Below, piece by piece: positions 48,276 to 59,943 of a stretch of 64,000 bases of DNA. A program made the translations under genes and the position numbers. The first letter of the stretch is position 1. Each line of letters starts with the position of its first letter. The notes beneath the pieces are model-generated. The model made no database searches. It was not told the DNA's origin and saw only the letters and a program-made list of their open reading frames with translations. The DNA comes from Macrobrachium rosenbergii (Eukaryota; Arthropoda; Malacostraca; Decapoda; Palaemonidae): positions 32,355,644-32,419,643 of the forward strand of contig NC_089761.1 in NCBI RefSeq assembly GCF_040412425.1, in the 5' to 3' direction.

Positions 48276-49174
48276 CTCAGAATTTAGAATAAGAAATTGA
48301 GAAGGATTTATTTCAGGGGAATTAAAAGAAATATATATTGTAAAGAAGGGAAACATGAGTTTAGCTACGCGAAAAATCTTAATCCAAACAAAGGTATAGA
48401 TTTAGCGGGAGTGCTGATAATAGCTTGACTTTATCATTTTGGAAAACTGTGTAATCACAAAGCCAAGTTGAACCAAACATTGATAATACTTTTGACGCGT
48501 AATCAGAATTGTGTGGGTAATCGTGTGAGCAGCCGGTAGGGGGTTAGTGCCGTCACTGCAGGCATTACTTATAAGGTTCTTTGCAGCGTGCCTTCGGTCC
48601 CTAGCTGCAACCCTTCTCGTTTCTTTAACTGTACCTCCTTTCATATTCTCTTTCTTCCATCTTACTTTCCTCAACCCTCTCCTGACAATTGATTCATAGT
48701 GCAACTGCTTTGAGGTTTTCCTCCTGTTACACCTTTCAAACCTTTCACTGCCAATTTCCGTTTCAGTGCTGAATGGCCTCATAGGTCCCAGTGCTTGGCC
48801 TAAACCCTATATTCAATTCAATCCAGGAATCGAATTGCACACCTTGGTTGACATAATTGGTTTTCACTTTAATTAATTCTTCTTGAAACAAATGTACATT
48901 GTTCATGCAATACAACTGACAATTTACACGCGTCTCTTATAATTGTAAGATCATTCTAATTCCGGTGGAAAAAAAAAGGAGAGAGGGAAACTGTGATCTC
49001 GGCGCCTTATTCCTAACGCAAAAGGGATAACTACAGAATAAGAATGTTAAAACAAGGCCAAAACGGAGCCCAGTTACTAGTACAGTGACTTTTACTTATT
49101 TTTCTCTAGCGGGGTCGCTTTCAAAATCAAGTGGGCCACTTTTGGCCCATGGGAATGGGGTGGGACGGCCCTGT
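48085..49174. mobile_element. Decayed hAT-like element with nested repeats
   Basis: The ends ACGGGGCCGTCC (48085-48096) and, inverted, ACAGGGCCGTCC (49163-49174) are followed by subterminal GGGCCA motifs on both sides. Inside are a (TA)n tract (48173-48272) and a family 1 copy. No transposase frame survives, and no clear target duplication is visible. Confidence 0.45.
48535..48830 (+). mobile_element. Family 1 dispersed repeat, nested
   Basis: A near full-length copy: GGTAGGGGGTTAGTGCCGTC to CATAGGTCCCAGTGCTTGGC, ending 'ccctatattcaattcaatcc'. Confidence 0.82.
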
Positions 49175-49217
49175 AGTCTCTAGACATTACATCCTGCTCA
49201 GTACCCACCACATAGTA

Positions 49218-49218
<1 letters not shown>

Positions 49219-49298
<80 letters not shown>
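49219..49298. repeat. (CT)n-(CA)n compound microsatellite
   Basis: A short CT run passes directly into (CA)n of about 66 nt, the longest CA tract in the window. Confidence 0.95.
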
Positions 49299-49302
<4 letters not shown>

Positions 49303-50192
49303 CTCATCAAACAATAGGCGTAATTAAGTCTGTCGATGAGAGAATAAAGCTTTACAAAACAAATATAAAGTCAGCTGGCAGGATAGAGATAGAAATGGCG
49401 CCTTAAGAGACGATTATGAAGATAAAATTGCAGTGTCAGGTGGGACCCTATGAGCACTAGGAGAGCTGGGAGACCTACATTAGACCTATGTGGATGACAA
49501 GTATAAGGCGGAGGGTGAAGTGGAATGGAGAATTTCCCAGGGGCCCTTTCCTCACCTGGCATTAGAGCAATGATGGTTTATACTGTGCAAAAGAAGCCTT
49601 AGCTGGCTATTCAAGTCACAAACAAGCTAACTCAGAGTAGACTGTACATGTATACAACATCAGTAAGGCCAAAACTAAGCACTTGGACACATTCCGTTTA
49701 GTATTATTGCATCCTGTCATGTACACGTATGCACATCAGCACCTATAGCGTTTGTCAACGCGTACTAAACCACAGTTTCAGAAAGATCTCTGGCACTGGG
49801 CAGTGTGACATCAGGGCACCTCGGCAAAATGGAGATGATGGCACTCTGTGATTCACATTCATTCTAGAGGCTTTTGCACACTAGGTTACGAAAGTCCCTT
49901 GATCTATTAACTTTTCGAATTCAATCTCGTTTCGATTGGCTTTCAAAAAAGGAAGTATAGAGTCAAAGTCACAAATACAGACCTATGCATTCGAGCCATG
50001 AAGACAGTTCACACTGCGAGACCGGCTAATCAGTGGTCTTAATTTTGCCGTGAAGTTCGGCCACATTACCTAATTACCTCATGACAGCCAAAACGCCATA
50101 ATGAGGAACACGAGACGAGATATAGGTCTAGGATTTCTATCAGCGCCACCATCTTTATATCTTTATCATTCTCAGCGGCCCGTTGAGTAGTG

Positions 50193-50275
<83 letters not shown>

Positions 50276-50437
50276 CAGTTATACGGTTACACTTGGGTAA
50301 AAGATAGACTCATGTGTTACTATTTACTGATAAACATGCACTCAAGCAAAGAAAAAAAATACTGTTAGAGCAAAAGGAGCTGTTACCCCAAACCCACACA
50401 AAATATGATGCGGGCAGAATGGAAAGCATAACGAGCT

Positions 50438-50498
<61 letters not shown>
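50193..50498. repeat. (TA)n and (GA)n tracts
   Basis: (TA)n 50193-50271 and (GA)n 50440-50498. Confidence 0.96.
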
Positions 50499-50499
<1 letters not shown>

Positions 50500-50503
<4 letters not shown>

Positions 50504-52130
50504 TGCACACACTAACTTCCTTTTCCTGTTGTGTACAGTTACACCTAATCGCCGAATCCTTGAAATGAGGATGATGAAATGAATTCACAAAGTCAGTTTC
50601 ATAATGAAAAATAAATTACAGAAACCCCACAAAATGTATTTATATATAAATTTAAATACCTAGAAAGTTTAAATGGAGTTTTAGTTGCGCTTCAGAAATC
50701 CGCTGAAGGGAGCAAAAGCCTTCTCACAGTGAGGAAACACGATTGGATTAACTGAGCGTCTGAAAAGGCCGGAATACTGACATTTCTCTATAATTTAGGG
50801 TACATCCGATATCATTTGGAGCTGAATGTCACACACACACGCGCGCGCGTGCACACACACTCACACACATTGCCTTTTGATCCCAGCATTTTCACGCCTC
50901 ATTCATTGAATGTATAAAATAACATAAATTTAGATAAAAAAAAAATTACTAAAAAAATATGTATGCAAATGAATCCAAGTGAAAAAATAATTCATTAGAA
51001 AATGACCAGTTACATAGCTGTTATTACCTTAAATAACTGTTCAGATAAGCAGTCGAATCTTTTTGAAAAATGAGAAGTGATTATTTTCATCCGGGAGTGA
51101 CGTCTCCCAGTTGTAATCTCCGTAATTCATTGAATTTTACTTGACTCTCTTACCTGTCGTCTTCAACCGTGCGATCCCTACCGAGGAATGGACGTCATTC
51201 GGAGTGAATACGACACCAAACCAGTTCTTCTCTGTCACGGCAAGGTAGCCAGAGCAATAGAAGTCGGTGATAAAATTCAATTCACACAACTCGCATTGCG
51301 CGCGAAGTGTTCATTTAAGCGATAACTCTCGTAAAAAGAAAGTGGCTGTTCCTGACTGACGTCTTTATAAGCATTTTAATCGCTTTAAACGCAAGTGGAG
51401 ATGAACCAGTTTCGTGGAATTAAGAGGCAGAAGTGTGACTTTTCGTAAATTGTTACTAAATGAGAGAGTTTAACGCTTACGGCGTGAAAGAGATGCCCAA
51501 CACAACTGACGTTCTCCCCAGAGATACTGACTGAATGAAATCGGAGAGCTGTAACTCAGACTCACGTAACAAGGTACATTGCCCTCGCGAGCCGAGGAGG
51601 GTCTGAATTGGCTACGTTTTCTTTGTAAAATGTTACTTTTACGATACTTGGAACACTTTCTTTTGTGGAATTAATTCTATGATCGGTCAAATATCCCTCT
51701 GGCTTTTTCTTAAATGTAATATTTGAACGAAACGTACATATTATTTTGGAAAAAACATGCGTTTTCGACAACTTAAACTCCCTTTTGCGTTGCCATTCAT
51801 AGAAAATGGCTCCAAGCTTTTGCTCGAGCCTCATCTCAACATCATCAAGTTTTATGAAATGATCACTGATCTCACGAGTTTATTGCTATTGATTGATAGA
51901 AAAAAGAAAAATACTGACGGTAATGTTACGCTCGCTAAAAAACAAGGTCGTTAATATATGTTACCGTTGCGAAAACATAACAAAATACTCTTTGACGTTT
52001 CAAAACTCATCGAAACCGAAAAATTCTTTACCTACGAAACCAAACAACACAATAACATGAAAAGAGAGATCGACGCTTGCTAGCAATCGAGAAGGGAGCT
52101 CAAATTACGTTATAGCCTGGCAAAGAGATG
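50500..52130. other. Intergenic, no supported gene
   Basis: A short CACACGCGCGCGTGCAC palindromic segment lies near 50832. A minus-strand open stretch at 51300-51155 is discussed under rejected items. Otherwise nothing is recognised. Confidence 0.4.

Positions 52131-52131
<1 letters not shown>

Positions 52132-52198
<67 letters not shown>
52132..52198. repeat. (CT)n tract
   Basis: A pure CT run of about 66 nt. Confidence 0.96.
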
Positions 52199-52200
<2 letters not shown>

Positions 52201-52807
52201 TGCCATTGCAGATGGTTTTGCTGAGTGAAATCATTAGAATATCGATTACTAGTGCCATGAATAACTTTGAAGTCTCGTCTTTCAATTGACTTTGTAGTTT
52301 TCTTTGTGACTTATTGTTGCTCGTAGCAGATTCCTAATGTCTGTTGCTAGTTTCTGAGCGTGGGTTTTTGGGGTGAAGTTGCTAGCTTCATACCCAAAGT
52401 AACAGCTGATTTAGAGGAAACGTACAATTCAAAAGATGCAAAAATGAATAGGGATAGCTTCGGAGAATAAAAACAACACTACATTCGTATTTTATCTGCC
52501 AAATCCTGCATGGACATCTTGTGCAGAAAATGTCCACAAAATTAACCGTTTTATAGGCCTATACACGGATAGCTCATTAGCAGTGTGGCGAACCCGGTAC
52601 CCCTTTCATACCGTGTTTTTAGCGATTTCTAGTCCTACCTACCTACGAACAGTTCCATAAAAAAAAAAAAAATTCTATATTCTTCCTTTCTGTGATAGAC
52701 CTATTCTGTCTTGCATTTGGACCTAGTGTTTATTAGAAGCAATTAAAGAAAGTAAATGTTCAGTGATTTGTATAGCAGCCCAGATTTAGTACGAACTGTT
52801 CTAAGAG

Positions 52808-52862
52808 AGGAGGAGGAGGAGGAGGAGGAGGAGGAGGAGGGGAGGAGGAGGAGGAGGAGGAA
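52808..52862. repeat. (GGA)n trinucleotide tract
   Basis: GGA repeats with one interruption, the only GGA array in the window. It reads as poly-Glu then poly-Arg in one open frame, which is not supported as a gene. Confidence 0.93.
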
Positions 52863-53117
52863 GAACAAGCATTACATACGTTTATCAGTACTCACCCAAC
52901 AGACCGTGACTGTGCATTTATCGGAGTTTTTTTTCCTTCGATCTTATCAAGATAAGGATTGAAAGCGCAATGAAGACCTAACAAGTTCTTGTTTATCGTC
53001 CTCTGGGCACGAATTTATACCCTTCAAATCATTTGTGCTTCGTTCTGAAAGCTGTAAGCGTGTGGCTGAACAAATATTTCGTGTTATGAGGCAGAGTGAA
53101 GAACACAATAATTCTGT

Positions 53118-53142
53118 GTGTGTGTGTGTGTGTGTGTATATG

Positions 53143-53209
<67 letters not shown>

Positions 53210-53218
53210 CATACATAC

Positions 53219-53306
<88 letters not shown>

Positions 53307-53447
53307 AGATATATATGAGTATATTGAGAATTTAAGAGGGCATTGTGGCTATTACATTTACACATGTATATAGATATCTGTGTATATATATTCATATGCA
53401 CAGAGGTATATATGTATATATATGTATGTATATATGTACGTATACAG

Positions 53448-53498
<51 letters not shown>

Positions 53499-53500
53499 TA
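53118..53500. repeat. (TG)n and (TA)n tracts
   Basis: (TG)n 53118-53137, interrupted (TA)n 53144-53310, and (TA)n 53449-53496. Confidence 0.95.
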
Positions 53501-53862
53501 TCTATATACTGTATGTATTATATGTATATTATTCCTTTACTTTACAATAACAGAAATGTTAAAATACTTACATACACACTTCCTAACTGTCAGTTTGACA
53601 GAAGTGATGGATTTATGTATCTAATAATTCACACGTTTAAGCTTTGTATTTTCTGAAATATAAGGTAAACGACTTTCTAGCTATAAAGGAATTAGCATTA
53701 GACAATTTAGCTAATACTGAACAGGATAACATCGAAATTCAAAGTGGGACAGGAATCACGTGCATCACGTTACACGATTATCATTCCTAAAGCCTTGACC
53801 ACCGCTGGCATGTCAGTTCAAAGAGAGAGAGATTCTTTCATTTGATAAGTCCTCTGCAACAA

Positions 53863-53872
53863 TGATATATAT

Positions 53873-53945
<73 letters not shown>

Positions 53946-54066
53946 ATATTTGAGACAATACAAAGCTTAAACGTATCACTGAGAGTTCACCTTTCTTGTC
54001 AGTCAGGATGCATGTATGTATGTATGTATGTATTTATTTTTATTTTATTTATTTTTTATTTAATTG

Positions 54067-54139
<73 letters not shown>
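53863..54139. repeat. (TA)n-(TG)n and (ATT)n tracts
   Basis: (TA)n 53863-53922 passes into (TG)n to 53946. (ATT)n spans 54068-54139. Confidence 0.95.
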
Positions 54140-54140
<1 letters not shown>

Positions 54141-54294
54141 GTATAAAATATTTGTCTCAGAGGTAGCTGTATATTCTCTGCAGAATTCACACAAATTTCC
54201 ATCAACTTTTTTCAACAATATGTCACCATAAATATGTCACCATAAAAACAGCAAAGGTTATGATGATTTCATGTTTTACCTAATGTGTCTGTAT

Positions 54295-54675
54295 CTGATT
54301 AAACACTTTCTAGATCACAGGAAAACGCAATACATTTTTGTCTAAGTGTACATGAAACAATTTCCATGTCTCCAGTAAGTGCAAAGTGCTCTTGTCTAAA
54401 TCAGCATGAAGCACTTTCCTCGTCACAAGTAAATGCGATGGATTCTGGTGTAAGTCTACATGAAGCACTTTCTGTATCACAAGCAAGTCCTGTAGATTCG
54501 TGCCTTAGTCTAAATTGAATCATTTCTGTATCACATAAACTCAGCAGGTCCTTGTCTAAGTCCGCGTGAAATACTTTCTAAGCAAATATCACAGGTTAGT
54601 GCCTTAGGTTCCTGTCTAGATTTACGTGAAGAATTTTATGTATCACAGTTAAATGCAGCAGTTTTTCTCGTGTGT
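54295..54675. repeat. ~60-bp diverged minisatellite, about 6 copies
   Basis: Recurrent phrases are CATGAAGCACTTTC, 'tcacaagtaaatgc' and 'ttctgtctaagtcta'. Copies are considerably diverged. Confidence 0.7.
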
Positions 54676-54768
54676 AAGTGTTGCATTCAGTTCGTACACA
54701 ACTTTCTGAAATGTAGTGGCCATTACTCATTTACCACTCGTTGAGGACGTTATGTACGTCATGTGCTT

Positions 54769-54771
<3 letters not shown>

Positions 54772-54837
<66 letters not shown>
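54772..54837. repeat. (AAT)n tract
   Basis: A pure AAT array. The following 54840-55540 is AT-rich with nothing recognised. Confidence 0.95.
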
Positions 54838-55539
54838 TACCATTTACTCTAAATTACTTTATTTTCACTTTAAATTCGTTATTTCATCAGAGATTTTTAT
54901 AAACAATGTGCTAAATCAAAGCCTTCATTTGCATAGACTTTTGTTAGGGAATGTTTTTATAGACCTAACCCATTTTCCCATTATTTATTCCTGTTCCGTG
55001 ATTGGAAAATTTATGAAATGAAACTAGAGGAAAAACAACAAATGTTGAGAGCTTTAATGTAATATAGCATGCATGTGAATGTCCCATAGCTTCTAAGGTT
55101 CACCTCTGCACAACAATTTAAACCTTCAATTATTAGTGTCTTTCTGTGTCAATATTATTAATATTCACTACACTTTAACTGTTGTAAATTAGTACCGTTC
55201 CGAAGTAACAAAAGTGAGAGATAGTGAGAAGTCAGTATGTTTGCTATAATTTGAAGCATCTTACAATAACTTTATTTTAGCAGATTACGTAAAGGCGTCT
55301 TGACGGTAACTAGTCCTACTCTCAAGAAAGAAGTCAACGATTTATGTAAATACTAAGTTGTGTGTAATGCAAATACATTAGTTTTCATATGAATTTGAAA
55401 AGGAATAATTATATATAAAAGCATCTAGAAAGACAATCATTAAAATTGACTCGCGAGAAAGTAATTCGTTAGGTCTAGTGATGTGATGTTTCCTTGCTTT
55501 GGCAACTCTGTAGAATCAAACTTCCGTGGCCTTGGCAAA

Positions 55540-56390
55540 GTTCGCTCACAACTGTAACGTTCACTACGTCAGTAATACAATGTCTTAGAGTAAAAATATT
55601 CAAATGCAATTTTTTCACTTATCCATAATTAAAATCAAGCAGATTAAGTGCTTTCCTAGTTAAAATTGAACTGGTAGTGAGATGCTAAAGTTTGCTCACT
55701 TCCGTAACGTTCACTACGTCAAAAATATAATATCGTAGAGTAAAATATAGATAGTTGTTATTTTTTTATTCATGACTAAAATCAAACCAATCAAATGCTT
55801 CCCAAGTTCAAACTGAATTGATAATAAGACAAAATTAACTCTAACTCGAAATATTTTCCATCCTTCTGAAAACGTTCACTACGCCACTAAATACAATATC
55901 GCAGAGTAAAATGAGATAAATGCAACGTATATTTATTTATTCGTTATTAAAATCACACACATTAGATACTTTTAAAGTTAACGTTGAATTGAGAATCAGA
56001 CGAACATTATTCTCACTAGAAAAATGTTCCTACTGTTGTAACGTTTACTACGTCATTAAATACAAAGTCTCGGAGTAAAATCTAGATAATTGCAATTGTT
56101 TCGTATCTATTCGTGATTAGAATTAAACCAATTAAATACTTTTTAAAGTTAAAATTGAATTGATAACGAGATGAAATGTAGTCCCAATAAATCATATTCA
56201 CCGTAACGTTCACTACGACATTAAATACAAAGCTCAGGAGCAAAATTTAGATAAACGCTATGTTTCTTCTCTATTGATGATAAAAACCGAAGAAATCAAG
56301 TTATTTTAAATTTAAAATCGCATTAACAACGAGATGAAATTGCCCCCAATGGATCATTTCCATCTTAACGAACGCTCCCTAAACTTCATT
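55540..56390. repeat. ~165-bp tandem satellite, about 5 copies
   Basis: TAACGTTCACTACGTCA-type starts occur at about 55555, 55705, 55871, 56041, 56204 and 56366 (spacings 150-170). Each is followed by ATTAAATACAATATCG, GAGTAAAAT and 'attaaaatcaaaccaatta'. Copies are diverged. Confidence 0.82.
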
Positions 56391-56399
56391 TGTTGCTTG

Positions 56400-58914
56400 A
56401 AAAACGTAAACAAACCTTTCTGTTGTGAGGAGTCGTCCTTTTCCTATTAGTAAGTGCTTCTTTTCGGCTTCCTTTGTGCATGTTTTAACCGTTTTAACCT
56501 CCGTCGAGGGCAACGGAGTTATTTCGAGTATTTGTGAGATGTGTAGATGCGTTTCTGGTAATTAAAAGCGAAGAGGAGAAGGCCTATGGCTGGTATCCTT
56601 TTACCTTTTATGGCGTATCCTGCCTTTTGACAGGCCGGAGGGCGTGTTATGGCCGGAAGGTTCTCGATGTTATTTGATGCCCAAACTATCAGTAACTTTG
56701 TTGTTTCGAGAGTTGTAAGGTTGTTTCGCCAACAAGCTCGGTCTGGGGTAGGACTCGTAGGCGTTAGACCAAGGTCTATGTGCAGGCGCAGGTTGTTTGG
56801 CCAAGTCTAGGGTGAGAGGTCCGTAATATTGATAACTTCCTTGTTTTAAGATTTTCAAGTTTGTTTCTCAGACGAACCTTTCCTTATCTAGGGTTAGGCT
56901 ATGCATTCACCGAGGCTAGGTGTAGTTTGCTTGACTAGGCCCACTCCAAATACAGCTTAGGTTTTATGCTCACCCATAGGTGAAGCTTAATGCTATATTT
57001 GTTTATCATTGTTATATTGGCCAAGTAAAATTCTTGGTGTAGCCTAATGAGGAAGTTATAAACGTGAGAAGAGGCTAGGCAAGTCTAGGGAATAGCCTAG
57101 GCCGAGGCCTAGCTTATCTCAGCTGGTTAAACATGGCTGATTATTTACTGACTAGGCTTCAGTGTATTGTTACACCAAGTTTCTTACAGCAGTAAAGCTT
57201 AGGTTAATGAGTTTTTATGCTTCAGCTGCTGAAGACTTTCTCCCATGCATCCTTAGAAAAATGTAGCCTGTATTTAATCACATAGTTTTGGGATGGTTTT
57301 TTATTATTGTTTCTTTAAGCTACGTTGTGCTGCCATGTTTGATTATCGCTTGGTAAAACTGTAGACTACTGCCGCAACGTGCTTCCCAGCAGTCACTGGC
57401 TAGAGTATTTAACGCAGTTCTGTTCATGTCTTTGTTCATATTTATGTGTTTTTGGATTTTTTTTACGATATTTACTGTCTGTTTGTTTTTACGTTCATCC
57501 CCATGGGGCTTGTACATGGCTCCCATTTTGCACGTAAGCTTGCAATAATTGAACCAGAGGGGCACGGTAGTAGTCATCGGACTGATTAAATTTGTTCTCT
57601 CCATTCTTCTCTGCCCTGTGGTCTTTCTGCCTCAAATACTATTAGGTCTAGGCCTTCATATAGGCTGTTCCCATCCTCCATGACTTTCGGGGTCTTCCTG
57701 CTACTTCTGTATACACTGTGCTGCATTTCTAATCCGCTGTTCCTCATACATCTCCAAACTGTCACAATCTTGGAGGTCTCTTCCATCCCATTGATAACAC
57801 AACTGTTCAGATTTCTCTTATACAACACAATCTTCCCTCTGTACTCTGGACTTAATCTTAAAATTCTATGTTAAAATGCAAATTTAAAATTTTATGTTAA
57901 AATGCTAAGTGCTATTTATAGCACTTAGCCTATAACTGGTTATATTTTATGTACCCAGACTTCAGGAGTATAAGCACGATACTAGACACTTGGAATATAG
58001 GTACGGAGTATTAACCATTATGCATTCCCAGAATTTGGGAATGTAGAACAAATAGTGGTCACCAGGAATCCTGTTATGTAGCATCTGTCAGAATTATACT
58101 GTAGGATAGTTTTACTCGACTGTTAGTCACAGTCTTAGATTATCATGGAGTTGACCCAAACAATTTGTTTCTAAGTGATGGGTGACAGTTACAGTAAGAC
58201 AAAATTAAGGAATTGAAGAGACAAAATGGAACTAATGAAACATGAAAGACTTAAAGTAATGCAAAAGGGTCCAAAGGGATGGTGCCAAAAACATAAGAGT
58301 TTTTACAGTTTGCTCCACAAAGTGCGTTGTAGGTAGGACTCCCTTTGGGAAGGGACACGAGATGAAGTCTTAGTATGATGTACCACTGGTTTGGGGGGTG
58401 ATTCGTACCTACATGATTGCTTACATGAAGTTGTATGTTCCATCTTATATAAATTCTCAGCCTGTTTAACATCAGCATATCAATATACTCTACCAAGGCA
58501 GTGGTTTGTGCAGTATTATTCAAAACAAATTTTCCCAAAAAATGGTACAGTATTTGATATATCAGTGTTTTCAGTTACTGGTTTTAATTGAAATTTTTAC
58601 CAACTAAGTCATGTAGTTGATAAGTTTTCTTAATCTGAAGATGCAGTTTCAGTAACGTCAACAACGATTCCTTTTTATTATTCAAGCACTCAATCAAGTT
58701 TTTGGTTAATTGTCTTATGTCCTCTTCATGAAAAATGTATTTTAGTTTCCTTGATCAAGCTGATCTTTTTCTCATAAATGAAACCTGCTATATGCAGATC
58801 TAGAGAGCTTAAAAGACCTTCTTGGGATGTAGCATTGTGCTAAAGGTAAAAATATAAAACAAGATTTGTGTTTAATACATATTTCTAATATCTTGTATTT
58901 TATTTCCTTTCCAG
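56400..58914. other. Upstream region of the zinc-finger gene
   Basis: It must contain the promoter and at least one untranslated exon, because a splice acceptor (tttcctttccag|) at 58911-58914 opens the first coding exon. Possible donors are A|gtaagtg near 56450 and CTG|gtaatt near 56565, but neither is proven. Long minus-strand open frames at 57320-57828 and 58251-58538 have no recognisable domains. Confidence 0.4.
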
Positions 58915-59021
58915 GTTTCAAGATGTGATGCATCAAGGGAAATTTATGTCTTTTGTTTGTTTCATCTTGAGTTTGACTGCACCAGATTTGTTTCGTTTCA
59001 TATTACGTGAATCTTTTCAAG
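58915..59021 (+). promoter_or_regulatory. 5' leader with two upstream ORFs
   Basis: Between the acceptor and the main ATG lie a minimal start-stop uORF (ATGTGA at 58923-58928) and a second ATG at 58928. The second opens a 39-codon frame ending TAG 59045-59047, which overlaps the main start in another frame. Both would be expected to lower translation of the zinc-finger protein. Confidence 0.55.
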
Positions 59022-59943
59022 ATGAAAAAGGTTTCAGTTCCTGGTAGTAAAGATGCTCCCCCTCCTCTTGTGTTGGCTAAAGATATCTGTTCACTGCATA
59101 AATTTTCTAACATCTCTCCATTCATACTAAATACAGCTCGTAAAAAAAGTCGAACAGCTGGTCCAGATAAGCCTTCCAATTTGTGCCTTCTACAAACTGC
59201 AGATGGGAAAAAGATTTTGCTAACAAATATTGTAAGGACAGAAAAAGCAAATCCTGGGCTTACTTATTTCACACCACTGTCAAGTGCTGGCCCTGTAGAA
59301 GCAACTTCTTCAAATGCCAAAGTAACATACGTTCAGAATCTCAAGTTACAGGTAGGTAACGAAGTGGCAGTTTGCAATACATCCACCGATGGGAAACTCC
59401 CACTGCAGCAGGAAGCTGCTACAAGTGCGGGGGATGAAGGCGAACTTGGTAATGAGGGAGTTAAGTTTGGAAATCTAATAAGACCAGCACCATTGCTTCT
59501 TAATCCAGTTATTTCCAAGTCTACTGGAGGAATATACATTAATAGTGGTTATTCAAGATTCAAAGTGGTTGGAAAGCCCATTCCAGTCAAATTAGATTCC
59601 CCAGTTCCCTCAGAGAATAGCAAGACTCCTACCAAGGTATCCCTCGAGGGAGTCCAAGACCCAAGTAAAAAGGTGGTCAGGGTGCAACTGCATGGCCTTA
59701 TTGAGAAAGGTTTGCCAAAGGAAAAACAGAAAGAAAACTCAACCATGAGTGGATCAGAAGTCTCAACAGCTAAGGAAGGAAACACAGTGAAGCCAGGAGG
59801 ACTGGCAAAACCTCCAGCATACTTGAATATCCAGGTGAAAGAAGAACCCAAAGAAGAAACAGAGACGAAGGTGAAAATAGAGGTAGATGTACCCATGCCT
59901 CTGTTGGAGGGTAAAGTTAAAGAGGAACCTTCTGAAGATCAGG
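59022..59943 (+). CDS. Zinc-finger gene, coding exon 1
   Basis: It encodes the N-terminal 307 residues, with no finger. The open frame continues 74 nt past the donor, so intron retention would give a finger-less protein ending CGIHGQ. Confidence 0.85.

Noticed and set aside
51155..51300. Minus-strand open stretch with CELCELNFITDFYCSGYLAV and a perfect donor (ACAG|gtaagag), resembling a Cys-containing exon.
   Set aside because: No in-frame ATG and no usable splice acceptor between the upstream stop and the stretch. The nearby TATAAA is wrongly spaced from the TCAGT.
57320..57828. Two long minus-strand open frames upstream of the zinc-finger gene.
   Set aside because: No recognisable domain, no clear splice sites and no family resemblance. 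They could be old retrotransposon remnants but this cannot be shown.
59007..59021. Upstream extension of the zinc-finger frame to 59007.
   Set aside because: It would begin with GTG. ATG 59022 is the first in-frame AUG after a stop at 58974.
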